Source: Acidibrevibacterium fodinaquatile (lineage in GTDB: Bacteria; Pseudomonadota; Alphaproteobacteria; Acetobacterales; Acetobacteraceae). From it: a stretch of 64,000 bases of DNA. The stretch covers positions 1,116,001-1,180,000 of the forward strand of contig NZ_CP029176.1 in NCBI RefSeq assembly GCF_003352165.1, in the 5' to 3' direction. Under the pieces are notes generated by a model. That model worked only from the letters and a program-made list of their open reading frames with translations, was not told the origin of the DNA and searched no databases. Numbering within the stretch: the stretch's first letter is position 1; every line of letters starts with the position of its first letter. Shown in pieces: positions 46,058 to 53,805 of the stretch. Position numbers and translations under genes: made by a program.

Positions 46058-46489
46058 ATGCGCCACGGGATCGCCGGCCGCAAGCTCGGTGTCACTTCAA
46101 GCCATCGCCACGCCATGTTCCGTAATATGGCGGTGGCGCTGCTCAAGCATGAGCAAATTACCACGACCTTGCCGAAGGCGAAGGAACTGCGCCCGGTTGC
46201 GGAGAAACTGATAACACTCGGCAAACGCGGTGGCTTGCACGCCCGCCGTCTCGCATTAGCCGAATTGCGCGACCAAAAAATTGTTGCCAAGCTGTTTACT
46301 GCGTTGGCGGATCGCTACAAGTCGCGCGCGGGAGGCTATACCCGCGTCTTGAAAGCCGGCATTCGCCATGGCGATGCCGCTGCAATGGCGGTGATCGAGC
46401 TGGTTGATCGCGATCCGGCGGCCAAAGGCCAGGATAGCGGCCCGCGGCAAATCGATAATGATGACGCCACATCTGCGACGGAGGCGTGA
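46058..46489 (+). CDS. rplQ: 50S ribosomal protein L17
   Basis: The 143-residue protein starts [20 protein letters not shown] and contains [20 protein letters not shown], the L17 signature. A 20-residue acidic tail follows the conserved core. Last gene of the alpha operon; about 214 bases with no gene follow before tRNA-Ser. Confidence 0.96.
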   Translation: MRHGIAGRKLGVTSSHRHAMFRNMAVALLKHEQITTTLPKAKELRPVAEKLITLGKRGGLHARRLALAELRDQKIVAKLFTALADRYKSRAGGYTRVLKAGIRHGDAAAMAVIELVDRDPAAKGQDSGPRQIDNDDATSATEA

Positions 46490-46703
46490 ATACGCTCGAG
46501 TATGACGGCCGACGCTGAGTCCAGCGCCGCCGCTTCGTGATGCGCCAAAACGAGCGGTATGAACGGAAGCGGATGCGATAGGGGAAAATCCCTTGCACAG
46601 TGTCGGTATGAGACGCGAGAGCGATAGATCACGATTTGATGAGACGGCCGGATGCTTCCGCAATGCGTTCTTCTCTTCTTCTCCCTAGCTAGGGGGAGGA
46701 TTG

Positions 46704-46794
46704 GGATGGGTGGCCGAGCGGTTTAAGGCAGCGGTCTTGAAAACCGCCATACGTGAAATGCGTATCGTGGGTTCGAATCCCACCCCATCCGCCA
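46704..46794 (+). tRNA. tRNA-Ser (TGA)
   Basis: A 91-base class II tRNA: acceptor GGATGGG with CCCATCC, D arm, anticodon loop CTTGAAA (anticodon TGA), a long variable arm (TACGTGAAATGCGTA), T loop TTCGAAT, discriminator G and encoded CCA. Confidence 0.95.
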
Positions 46795-46952
46795 GCGGGT
46801 TTGTAAACTTCTCTGTATCCATCGGGTAGATTAACGAATCCGCGTTTCCCGATTATACCCGCCAAGATACATCTCGAAGCCGGACTATGGCGCATAATCT
46901 CGGGTCGAACCGAACGAATGACGGGCCGCGTTAGGATAGATAGCGCCCGTGT

Positions 46953-47031
46953 TAGAGCAAGGTAGATTTTGATTGAACCATCCCGTTCCATCAAAACCGG
47001 CCAACTTGCTCGCCAAAATAGGTGTAGAGCG
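46953..47031 (+). repeat. 80-bp palindromic repeat, copy B
   Basis: Same repeat as at 7261 and 50153, here starting TAGAGCAAGGTAG. The hairpin arm has two substitutions relative to the others (CATCCCGTTCCATC), so this copy is the most decayed. It lies between tRNA-Ser and an IS630 transposase remnant and runs directly into another palindrome at 47027. Confidence 0.82.
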
Positions 47032-47056
47032 TGATCGATTTAAACCGATCGCGCTC
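47027..47056. repeat. Palindrome flanking repeat copy B
   Basis: GAGCGTGATCG and CGATCGCGCTC (one mismatch in 11) surround an eight-base A+T-rich spacer ATTTAAAC. Short palindromes of this kind are common dispersed repeats in Acetobacteraceae, from general knowledge. Confidence 0.6.
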
Positions 47057-47088
47057 TAGTGGCCTCGCGAAAGCGTGATCCCGCCGGC

Positions 47089-47169
47089 CACTTTCATGCG
47101 ATCGTCGACCTGCAAATCGCCATCAGCCGCTATCTCGCCGAACCCAACGCCGCGCCCAAGCCCTTCGTC
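47089..47169 (+). pseudogene. Remnant of IS630-type transposase C-terminus
   Basis: A 27-codon stretch on the plus strand reads HFHAIVDLQIAISRYLAEP followed by NAAPKPFV, which matches the C-terminal helix of IS630-family transposases just before the WTADPD segment. There is no start and the frame breaks on both sides. The rest of the 406-base gap between tRNA-Ser and the PHA synthase gene holds two palindromic repeats and no gene. Confidence 0.6.
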
Positions 47170-47200
47170 GGGAAGGCATCGGCCCGCCCCGGGCGCCGCT

Positions 47201-48412
47201 TCAGACCCCGTGCAGCCAGGTGAGCATCGGGCGCCAGAGGGCGGTTTCGGCGTTGGTGCCGGCGATCATGCCGATATGGCCGACCTGTGGGGTGATCAGG
47301 GTGGCGTCAGGAATGAGGGTCGCGAGTGGGCGGGCGCTGGCGGGTGGCACCAGCCGGTCGCGGGTCGGCGCGGCGACGAGGGTGGGCAGGCGGAGGGTCG
47401 CGGGATCGACGGGAAGGCCCGCGACGAGCCAATTGCCGCGGGCCGGCGTGTTGTCGCCATACCAACCGCCGAGGGCTTCGCGCGCCACCGGCGCGGCAAG
47501 CGGCACGCCGTCGTTCAGCCAGTCCTCGAGCGCGACGAAGCGGCGGGCGCGTGTGCTGTCCGGGTCGAGGGTCGCGAAAGCGCGATATTTGCGGCCGACA
47601 CCGTAGGGATCGACGAGCGCAAACAGGGTTTGTAGCCAGTCGATCGGAAGCGCGTGGCCGAGGGCGAAGGCCGGCTCCATGAGCGGCAGCAGGCGGGCGA
47701 GGGCGGCGGCGCGGGCGGGATTGTCGGCGTGGAAATCCCAGGGGGTGGCAAGCAAAGCGAGGGCGCGCAGGCGGCGCGGCTCGCGCAGTGCCGCCGCGAG
47801 GGCGAGCAGCCCGCCCATGCAATAGCCGACCAGGATGGGCTTTTCCGCAACAGCGCCGAGCGCGCGATCCAGCCGCCCGGCGATATAGTCGGTGAGGGTG
47901 AAGCGCCGTTCGCGCTCGCCGGGCCAACCCCAATCGAGCAGCAAAGGGTGGAAGCCGGCAGCGGCGAGGAAGCGGACCAGCGAGGCGCCTTCGTCGAGAT
48001 CGAGGATATGACCGCGATTGATGAGGCTCGGGATAAAGAGGAGGGGTGGCCCCTCGCCGCCGTAATCGAGGAGGCGGGTTTCGCCCTCGCTCCAGATCGC
48101 CGGCGGGTCGGGGAGGGTGCGGCGCCAGGGATGGCGGCGATAGGCGGCGATGCCGGCGATGAGGGCGCGATCCTCGGCGAGAGTGGCCGCGAAGACGGTG
48201 CGGGCGAAGGCGTCAGGATCGCCGCTTGCGTGCGCGAGGCGGGCGAGATCGGGGTTTCGGCGCGGGTTCCAGCCGGGCCAGGCGCCGTTCGAGAGCGGCA
48301 AGCCGGCGATGGAGGCGCTCGATTTCAGCATCGCGAGGGTCAGATGGAGCAGCAGCGGCCGCGGCCCGCGGCGGTGGAGCGGCGCCGGCGACGCCATTGT
48401 GGAATGGCTCAT
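47201..48412 (-). CDS. Class III-like polyhydroxyalkanoate synthase / alpha-beta hydrolase
   Basis: The 403-residue frame contains the PhaC box GYCMGG with nucleophile Cys198, and the other triad members in PTRDRLVPP and QVGHIGMIAG, as in short class III/IV PHA synthases (about 355-400 residues) rather than the 560-residue class I enzymes. PLLFIPSLINRGHILDLD is the oxyanion region. The first ATG at 48412 overlaps the upstream partner gene by 200 bases; the internal ATG at 48328 still overlaps by 116. Conserved sequence starts near residue 66. Neighbouring phaR supports a role in PHA synthesis. Confidence 0.75.
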   Translation of the reverse strand: MSHSTMASPAPLHRRGPRPLLLHLTLAMLKSSASIAGLPLSNGAWPGWNPRRNPDLARLAHASGDPDAFARTVFAATLAEDRALIAGIAAYRRHPWRRTLPDPPAIWSEGETRLLDYGGEGPPLLFIPSLINRGHILDLDEGASLVRFLAAAGFHPLLLDWGWPGERERRFTLTDYIAGRLDRALGAVAEKPILVGYCMGGLLALAAALREPRRLRALALLATPWDFHADNPARAAALARLLPLMEPAFALGHALPIDWLQTLFALVDPYGVGRKYRAFATLDPDSTRARRFVALEDWLNDGVPLAAPVAREALGGWYGDNTPARGNWLVAGLPVDPATLRLPTLVAAPTRDRLVPPASARPLATLIPDATLITPQVGHIGMIAGTNAETALWRPMLTWLHGV

Positions 48413-48671
48413 GCTGTCGTGGCCCCGGCTCGCGTGGCCCCGGCTCGCGCGGCATCGCCTGAATGGCGCTGGCCAACACGCCGGCCCAGAGGCCAGCGAG
48501 GGCTTGCCAGGCTTCCTGCATCTCGCGGTCGGCGACGAGCGCCGAGATCTCGCTTTGCCAAAGCGTGATCCAGTCTTGCGCGAGGGCGGCGAGGTCGGGC
48601 GTCTCGTTTCCGGCGCCGCCGGCCGGGCTCTCCCCGTCCGGCGGCGTGCCGGGCGCTCGGGCGGTGCTCAT
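48213..48671 (-). CDS. Putative PHA synthase partner with C-terminal coiled coil (PhaE/PhaM-like)
   Basis: The 152-residue protein starts MSTARAPGTPPDGESPAGGA, then a helical part ALAQDWITLWQSEISALVAD and EAWQALAGLWAGVLASAIQA, a proline-rich linker, and a coiled coil IERLHRRLAALERRLARLEP ending in a very basic tail (KPRSRPPRARKRRS). Class III synthases need a partner (PhaE) of this general design, and basic coiled-coil proteins such as PhaM link granules to DNA; similarity is structural, not proven. It shares 116-200 bases with the synthase gene in another frame. Confidence 0.6.
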   Translation of the reverse strand: MSTARAPGTPPDGESPAGGAGNETPDLAALAQDWITLWQSEISALVADREMQEAWQALAGLWAGVLASAIQAMPREPGPREPGPRQHEPFHNGVAGAAPPPRAAAAAAPSDPRDAEIERLHRRLAALERRLARLEPAPKPRSRPPRARKRRS

Positions 48672-48807
48672 GTCTCATCCATTTACCATTCTCGCCTCGT
48701 CATCCGATTCTCCGCCGGCGACCCAAGCCGCGGCGAGAAAATTTGCCTCTCCTCGCGGAGGCGGGCAGAGTGCCGGAAATAACGCGCCGCAACATAAGGA
48801 ACGATCG

Positions 48808-49464
48808 ATGTCAGAGCCAGAGCCGCCGCGCACCGACGAGACGCCCGCCGCCGCCCTTGTGATCAAGAAATACGCCAATCGGCGCCTCTATAATACCGAG
48901 AGTTCGAGCTATATCACGCTCGACACGCTTGCCGACATGGTGCGCGGTGGGCGGGATTTCGTGGTCTATGACGCCAAAACCGGCGACGACATCACCCGCT
49001 CGGTGCTCACCCAGATCATCGTCGATGAGGAAAACAAGGGCCGCGCGCTGCTGCCGACCGGGTTTCTGCGGCAGCTCATCGGGCTTTATGGCGAGGGTTT
49101 CCAAGGGCTTCTGCCGAATTATCTCGAACAGGCGATGGCAAGCTTCGCCGCCCAGCAGCAGCAGATGCGGCGGGCGATGCAGCAGACGGTCGGCACGCTA
49201 TTTCCCGGGGTGGAGGAGATGAGCCGGCGCAACCTCGCGATGATGGAGCAGGCGATGAGTTTTTTCTCGCCGTTCCAGAGGGCGCGGGAGCAGCAGGGCG
49301 AGGCGGCCGAGGCAGCGGCCGAGCGCGACCATGAAATCGCCGTGCTGCGGGCCGAGATCGCGGCGCTCAGGGCCGAGCTTGCGCGTCGCGGGGCGGGGAC
49401 GGCCGAAAAAACGCCTAAGGCACCCCAACCAGGGGGCGAAAAATCCGGCGACAAACCCGGCTGA
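48808..49464 (+). CDS. phaR: Polyhydroxyalkanoate synthesis repressor PhaR
   Basis: The ATG at 48808 follows ATAAGGAACG and gives 218 residues. The N-terminal PHB/PHA accumulation regulator domain is clear: VIKKYANRRLYNTESSSYI and YDAKTGDDITRSVLTQIIVD (residues about 17-75). The rest has glutamine-rich and coiled-coil stretches (QQQQMRRAMQQ, HEIAVLRAEIAALRAEL) typical of granule binding. PhaR binds both DNA and PHA granules and represses phasin and its own gene. It is divergent from the two PHA genes across a 136-base region. Confidence 0.94.
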   Translation: MSEPEPPRTDETPAAALVIKKYANRRLYNTESSSYITLDTLADMVRGGRDFVVYDAKTGDDITRSVLTQIIVDEENKGRALLPTGFLRQLIGLYGEGFQGLLPNYLEQAMASFAAQQQQMRRAMQQTVGTLFPGVEEMSRRNLAMMEQAMSFFSPFQRAREQQGEAAEAAAERDHEIAVLRAEIAALRAELARRGAGTAEKTPKAPQPGGEKSGDKPG

Positions 49465-49529
49465 ATGGTGGATTTCTGGGAGAAAACCACGGTGATGCAA
49501 TGGTAGGACGTTAATATATCGTTTTTCCT

Positions 49530-49558
49530 TTGACGATCTTTCGGAAAAATGCCATATT
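49530..49558 (+). promoter_or_regulatory. Candidate promoter of the XRE regulator gene
   Basis: TTGACG at 49530 and CATATT at 49553 with a 17-base spacer, 94 bases before the start at 49652, within an A+T-rich stretch. Confidence 0.55.
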
Positions 49559-49651
49559 CGCGTATGGAGAGACGGTCGCAGGGCATGACCCGGTGACCTG
49601 AAGATGCGAGAAACCGCAGTTTTCCCGTTTTCGATCGTCGTGGAGGCCGCT

Positions 49652-50155
49652 ATGTCCGACCGTGAAGCCATCCCCCCTCGCTATGACGCGTCAGACGACG
49701 AAAGCGAGGAATCGATGCCACTGGTTCGGCTGCGCGCGTCCGATTTCACGGGCGTGGCGCCTCGCGAAGGTCGCGGCGCCAGCCGTGCCAGTCTCGCCGA
49801 TCGTCATGTCGGGGCGCGCATCCGCGAACGCCGCACCATGCTCGGCCTTTCGCAGCAGCAGCTCGCCCAGATGATCGGCGTCACCTATCAGCAGGCGCAT
49901 AAATACGAACGCGGCTTCAACCGCATCTCGGCGGGCCGGCTCTATGACATCGCGGTGGTGCTCGGGGTGCCGATCGCGTGGTTCTTCGAGGGGCTGGCGC
50001 CGGACGAGGAGACCCAAGCGGCGACCCCGCGCCAGCGCATGTGTCTCGAGCTTGCCCGCAATTTCGCCGCGATCGACAATCTCAAGCATCAAGAAGCGCT
50101 GAGTAACATGGCCCGCGCCCTCGCGGCCCAGTCAGCTGCGATGCACGGGCGCTAG
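49652..50155 (+). CDS. XRE-family helix-turn-helix regulator
   Basis: The ATG at 49652 follows CGTGGAGGCCG and gives 167 residues. A disordered acidic N-terminus (DASDDESEESMPLVRL) precedes an HTH_3 domain at about residues 55-110 (GARIRERRTMLGLSQQQLAQ, VTYQQAHKYERGFNRISAGR, VPIAWFFEGL), a pattern widespread in alphaproteobacteria. The C-terminal helix ARNFAAIDNLKHQEALSNMA may mediate oligomerisation. Its TAG stop at 50153 is part of repeat copy C, so the original C-terminus may have been changed by the insertion. Confidence 0.88.
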   Translation: MSDREAIPPRYDASDDESEESMPLVRLRASDFTGVAPREGRGASRASLADRHVGARIRERRTMLGLSQQQLAQMIGVTYQQAHKYERGFNRISAGRLYDIAVVLGVPIAWFFEGLAPDEETQAATPRQRMCLELARNFAAIDNLKHQEALSNMARALAAQSAAMHGR

Positions 50156-50227
50156 AGCAAGGTAGGTTTTGATTGAACCATCCTGTTCAATCAAAACCGG
50201 CCAACTTGCTCGCCAAGATAGGTGTAG
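50153..50227 (+). repeat. 80-bp palindromic repeat, copy C
   Basis: Same orientation as copy B and nearly identical to copy A (AAGGTAGGTTTTGATTGAAC, then the complementary arm). Its first three bases are the stop codon of the XRE regulator gene, and its far end abuts an IS630 transposase remnant. Confidence 0.85.
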
Positions 50228-50231
50228 ATAG

Positions 50232-50462
50232 CTAGCTCTCGTCCCGGTGCGCTTCGACCCACCGGCTGACCTTGACCGAGTGATGCACCCGAAGCCTATC
50301 CACGATCAGGAACAGCTTGCCCGACCCGCTCGCGATCAGGCGACGCAGAAACATGATGAACAGCGCGGTTTTGGGCGCCACCGGCGTCTGACCCTTCGGG
50401 GCATAGCCGCGTCCGAGCGAGGCCAAGGTTGAGCGGCTGGGGGAGACCGTCACGCCTGCCAT
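50232..50462 (-). pseudogene. IS630-type transposase remnant
   Basis: A 76-codon frame contains GRGYAPKGQTPV and GSGKLFLIVDRLRVHHSVKV, which match the DDE domain of IS630 transposases including the second catalytic aspartate region (normally LDNLRVHH). About 40 residues between these two blocks are missing and the C-terminal third is absent, so the gene is dead. It is on the opposite strand to the remnant at 47089. Confidence 0.65.
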
Positions 50463-50500
50463 GCTGGAGACCTTCGCCGCCGAGGCTCGCCGGCGGCGGG
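50418..50500 (+). pseudogene. Possible serine recombinase C-terminal remnant
   Basis: On the plus strand, overlapping the end of the transposase remnant, a short frame reads EAKVERLGETVTPAMLETFA then AEARRRREIGG. This resembles the end of large serine recombinases (resolvase/invertase type). It is only about 28 codons, with no start. Adjacent tRNA-Glu is a plausible former integration site. Low certainty. Confidence 0.35.
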
Positions 50501-50539
50501 AAATCGGCGGCGTTTGGCGTTCGCAGTTTTATACCGAAC

Positions 50540-50615
50540 TGGCGTCCCGTACGGGATTCGAACCCGTGTTACCAACGTGAAAGGCTGGTGTCCTAGGCCT
50601 CTAGACGAACGGGAC
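50540..50615 (-). tRNA. tRNA-Glu (TTC)
   Basis: The minus-strand 76-base cloverleaf has acceptor GTCCCGT with ACGGGAC, anticodon loop CTTTCAC (anticodon TTC), T loop TTCGAAT, and encoded CCA. tRNA-Glu is also an MnmA substrate. Confidence 0.95.
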
Positions 50616-50650
50616 AGCGAGAGAGTGCCTAAAGAACGATGCTTGGCCGG

Positions 50651-51793
50651 TCAAGCAGGGTGCTTGCCAGGATCCCCGGACAAAGTGGCGCGGCGTGCCG
50701 AGCGGCATTCCGCCTCGGCGGCATTAATCTTCGGCAACACTTTTTCCGCCATCAGCACCATCGAGCGCCGCGCCAGCGCCGGATCCCGCCAGTCATGCCC
50801 GGCGTAGAGCAGGGTGCCGAAATCGCCGGTTTCCTCGCGAAAGGCGAGGATTTCATCGGCGACCTGGTCCGGCGTGCCATGGATCACGAGTTGGCGGCAG
50901 ACGTCATCGAGCGTCACCGCGTCATCCGCCATCGCCGGGTCCGGCTTGAACAGATTGAGCCGCCCGGCGCGACGCATCTTGGTCAGCATCTGCGCGTAAT
51001 AAAAACGATAGGGGCTGGCGGCCTCGGTCGCGTAGGCGCGGGCGGTCGCGGCGTCATCGGCGACGAAGATGCTTTTCGCGACCCGCCAGGAAGCCGGATC
51101 GGCGGTGCGGCCGATGCGGGCGCAGCCCTCGGCGAAGCGTGGCCAGTGTGTCGCGACCCAGCACGGCAGCAGGAAATTCGCCGAAATCATATCCCAGCCG
51201 CGCGCCGCCGCCTCGGTCACGCCCTTTGAGTGGGGTGCGACGGCGGTGACGATGATCGGCGGGTGCGGGCGTTGCAGCGGCCGCGGCATGACGCCCTGGC
51301 CGATCTCGGCGATTAGCGTGCGCGCGGTCGAGATCGTCCAGTATGTCCCGGCGATCTCATAGGGCGGGTCGCGCTCCCAGATCGCAAGCACGTGGTTGAT
51401 CGCTTCGAGGAACATCGCGTTACGGTCGGCCGCCAGCGTCCCGAACACCTCCCAGTCGGACGGCAGCCCGCCCGGGCTGATGCCGAAATTGAGCCGCCCG
51501 TCGAGCAGATGGTCGAGCATCGCGATCTCGGCCGCGACCGCGGCGGGATGGCGGTTGGGGAGATTGACCGTCCCGGTGCCGAGGCGGATCCGCCGCGTTA
51601 CCCCAGCGAGGGAGGCGAGAAACAAGGTCGATGACGTGATATTTTCCGCGCGATCGCTCACGTGCTCGCCGACATAGGCCTCCTGGAACCCGAGTTCGTC
51701 GGCGAGCATGAAGGCCGCGCGATCCTCGGCGAGGGCCAGGCGCCAGTCCTTGTCCAGCGGATGGATGGGCATGGTGAAAAAGCCGAGCTGCAT
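50651..51793 (-). CDS. LLM-class flavin-dependent monooxygenase
   Basis: The ATG at 51793 gives 380 residues beginning MQLGFFTMPIHPLDKDWRLA. The luciferase-like TIM-barrel is shown by DELGFQEAYVGEHVSDRAEN, RIRLGTGTVNLPNRHPAAVA, LDGRLNFGISPGGLPSDWEV and PPIIVTAVAPHSKGVTEAAA. Relatives (limonene- or alkanal-monooxygenase-like) oxidise small organics with reduced FMN from a partner reductase, which is not in the window. It is the last gene of an ABC-importer operon, 45 bases after the permease, suggesting the imported compound is its substrate. Confidence 0.88.
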   Translation of the reverse strand: MQLGFFTMPIHPLDKDWRLALAEDRAAFMLADELGFQEAYVGEHVSDRAENITSSTLFLASLAGVTRRIRLGTGTVNLPNRHPAAVAAEIAMLDHLLDGRLNFGISPGGLPSDWEVFGTLAADRNAMFLEAINHVLAIWERDPPYEIAGTYWTISTARTLIAEIGQGVMPRPLQRPHPPIIVTAVAPHSKGVTEAAARGWDMISANFLLPCWVATHWPRFAEGCARIGRTADPASWRVAKSIFVADDAATARAYATEAASPYRFYYAQMLTKMRRAGRLNLFKPDPAMADDAVTLDDVCRQLVIHGTPDQVADEILAFREETGDFGTLLYAGHDWRDPALARRSMVLMAEKVLPKINAAEAECRSARRATLSGDPGKHPA

Positions 51794-51838
51794 CGTGTCG
51801 TTCCCGAAAAATCGCAAAGGGGGGGGATGGGCTGGCCC

Positions 51839-52819
51839 TTAACTCTCGCGCGTCTCGCGGCCGTAGAGGAGCAGGAGGACGAGGATGATGACGCCGTAGA
51901 TGATGCTCCGGCCATATTCGGCCATGTTCATCGCGAGCAGAACGCTGACCAGGGTGACGAGACAGATCGCGCCGGCGACGGCGCCGAGATAATGCCCGCG
52001 CCCGCCAAGGATCGAGGCGCCGCCGATCACCACCGCCGCGATCGACTGAAAAAGATAGGGTTCGCCCATGCCGAGCGAGGCCTGGCCGCCGAAACCAACC
52101 AGCATGATCCCGGCGAGTGCTGCGGTGAGCCCGGAAAGCCCGTAGAGCCCGATGATGGTTGCGCGGACGCGAAGCCCGGCAAGCATGCTCGCGCGGAGAT
52201 TGGTGCCGATGGCATAGGTCGCGCGGCCGAACACGGTCGCTTGCAGCAGAAACGAAACCAGCCCGATCACCGCAAGCCAGAGCCAGAGCGGCGCCGGCAC
52301 ACCGAGCAGGCTGCCATGCGCGAGCCCCTGTACCCAGGGCGGCGCGTAGGCGGCGCAGGAGGCGCAGGTCATGCCGCCGCTCAAACCCAGCGTCAGCCCC
52401 TCCATGATGCCGTTCATCGCAAGCGTCATCACCACCGCCGGCACCCCGAGCACGGCAACCCCGATCCCGTTTGCAACGCCGACCAGCGCTCCCATCCCGA
52501 GCGTCAAGGCCAGGGCGGTGGCGGCATGGGCGTTTTCGCCGCCCGAACTGGTCGCAAGCAAGATTGCCGCGGCATTCAAGACCCAGGGCACGGAGAGATC
52601 GATGCCGCCGATGAGGATCACGAAGCTCTGGCCGGCGGCGACGAGGCCGACGAACATCGCGACGGTGAGAATGGTGAGCACATTCGTCGTCTGAATAAAG
52701 CCCGGCCGCACCAGCCCGCCGAGGAGAAACAGCAGCACCGCCGCCGCATAGGCGTAAAATACCCGCCGTCCCGTCGGCGAAAGCATGGGCACCCTCCGCC
52801 GTCTTTCCCTGCCGCTCAT
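51839..52819 (-). CDS. RbsC-type ABC transporter permease (second)
   Basis: The 326-residue membrane protein has about nine hydrophobic segments and the BPD_transp_2 pattern, with GQSFVILIGGIDLSVPWVLN near residue 62 and IAAVVIGGASILGGRGHYLG near 260, typical of ribose/sugar or autoinducer importers. The first ATG overlaps the upstream permease stop by four bases; an ATG at 52786 (MLSPTGRR) is an alternative start without coupling. Works as a heterodimer with its neighbour. Confidence 0.88.
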   Translation of the reverse strand: MSGRERRRRVPMLSPTGRRVFYAYAAAVLLFLLGGLVRPGFIQTTNVLTILTVAMFVGLVAAGQSFVILIGGIDLSVPWVLNAAAILLATSSGGENAHAATALALTLGMGALVGVANGIGVAVLGVPAVVMTLAMNGIMEGLTLGLSGGMTCASCAAYAPPWVQGLAHGSLLGVPAPLWLWLAVIGLVSFLLQATVFGRATYAIGTNLRASMLAGLRVRATIIGLYGLSGLTAALAGIMLVGFGGQASLGMGEPYLFQSIAAVVIGGASILGGRGHYLGAVAGAICLVTLVSVLLAMNMAEYGRSIIYGVIILVLLLLYGRETRES

Positions 52820-53805
52820 GTTTGTACCCGCCGCCTTCGCACCAGCCGCCCAATGCCTTCGGCGAGCACCACCGCGATCACCAGGAACGCGCCCTCGTAG
52901 AAGGATTGATAGAGCGGATCGATATGCGCGAAAAACAGGATATTGACGATCATCGTGGTGACGAAGGCGCCGAGAATGGCGCCGATCCCGCTGCCCCGCC
53001 CGCCGAACAGGCTAACGCCGCCGAGCACCACCGCGACGATCGAGGTCAGGGTGTAACCGTTGCCGGTGGTGGCGTCGCCGGCGGTCGCCGAAGCGGCGAG
53101 AAACAGCCCGGCGCCAGCGGCGATCAGGCCACTCAGCGTGTAGGCGACAAGCTTGGTTGCCACCGGATCGATGCCGTTCGCCGCCGCCGCCGCTTCGTCA
53201 TTGCCGATGGCGAGAAGCGCGATACCCGCCTGGCTCCGGCGCAATACGGTCCAGAGCAGCATCAGCGCCAGCACATAGATCAGCGCATAGGGCGCGCCGG
53301 TATTGACCAGGAGCGCGGTGTAGCTCTCCGGCACGGCGCCGCCCGGCTGCGGCAGGACGCGGATCGCAAGCCCCTGAAAAATCGCGAGCGTCGCCAGCGT
53401 CACCAGAATCGGCTGCAGGCGGCCATAAGCGACGAGAGCGCCGTTGATGAGGCCGAGCCCGGCGCCGGCGAGAAGGATCAGCGCCGACGCCACAATCATC
53501 GACGCCGCATTGGTCCCGAGATAGAGCGCGGCGAGGGCATTGCTGAGATCGATGATCCCGCCGATCGAAAGATCGAGCCCGCGGGTGAGAACGACCATGG
53601 TCTGGGCCAGGGCGGCGAGCGCCAGCGGCATCGTGTTGTTGACACTGGCGGTGAGTTCGAACCCGCCGGGAAGGCGGCCTTGGGTTACGAGATAGAGCGC
53701 GGCATAGACGATCACCGCGATGACGAGGAGGGTCGCGACCAGCGCCAGCCCGAGATGGCGGGCAAGCGCCTGCGAGAGCGGCGCGCGGCGCGGCGGCGTC
53801 ATCAC
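52816..53805 (-). CDS. RbsC-type ABC transporter permease (first)
   Basis: A 329-residue permease similar in layout to the next gene: LALAALAQTMVVLTRGLDLS then IGGIIDLSNALAALYLGTNA at about residues 70-100 and SIVAVVLGGVSLFGGRGSG near 275. Basic ends (PRRAPLSQALARHLGL; GRLVRRRRVQT) fit cytoplasmic termini. Four-base overlaps with the ATPase gene and the second permease gene show tight coupling. Confidence 0.9.
   Translation of the reverse strand: MMTPPRRAPLSQALARHLGLALVATLLVIAVIVYAALYLVTQGRLPGGFELTASVNNTMPLALAALAQTMVVLTRGLDLSIGGIIDLSNALAALYLGTNAASMIVASALILLAGAGLGLINGALVAYGRLQPILVTLATLAIFQGLAIRVLPQPGGAVPESYTALLVNTGAPYALIYVLALMLLWTVLRRSQAGIALLAIGNDEAAAAANGIDPVATKLVAYTLSGLIAAGAGLFLAASATAGDATTGNGYTLTSIVAVVLGGVSLFGGRGSGIGAILGAFVTTMIVNILFFAHIDPLYQSFYEGAFLVIAVVLAEGIGRLVRRRRVQT

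Noticed and set aside
46689-46994. Minus-strand frame across tRNA-Ser
   Set aside because: It reads through the complement of the tRNA gene; such frames are often mis-annotated as proteins.
50514-50807. Plus-strand frame starting before tRNA-Glu
   Set aside because: It is the complement of tRNA-Glu followed by the 3' end of the monooxygenase gene; no independent coding evidence.
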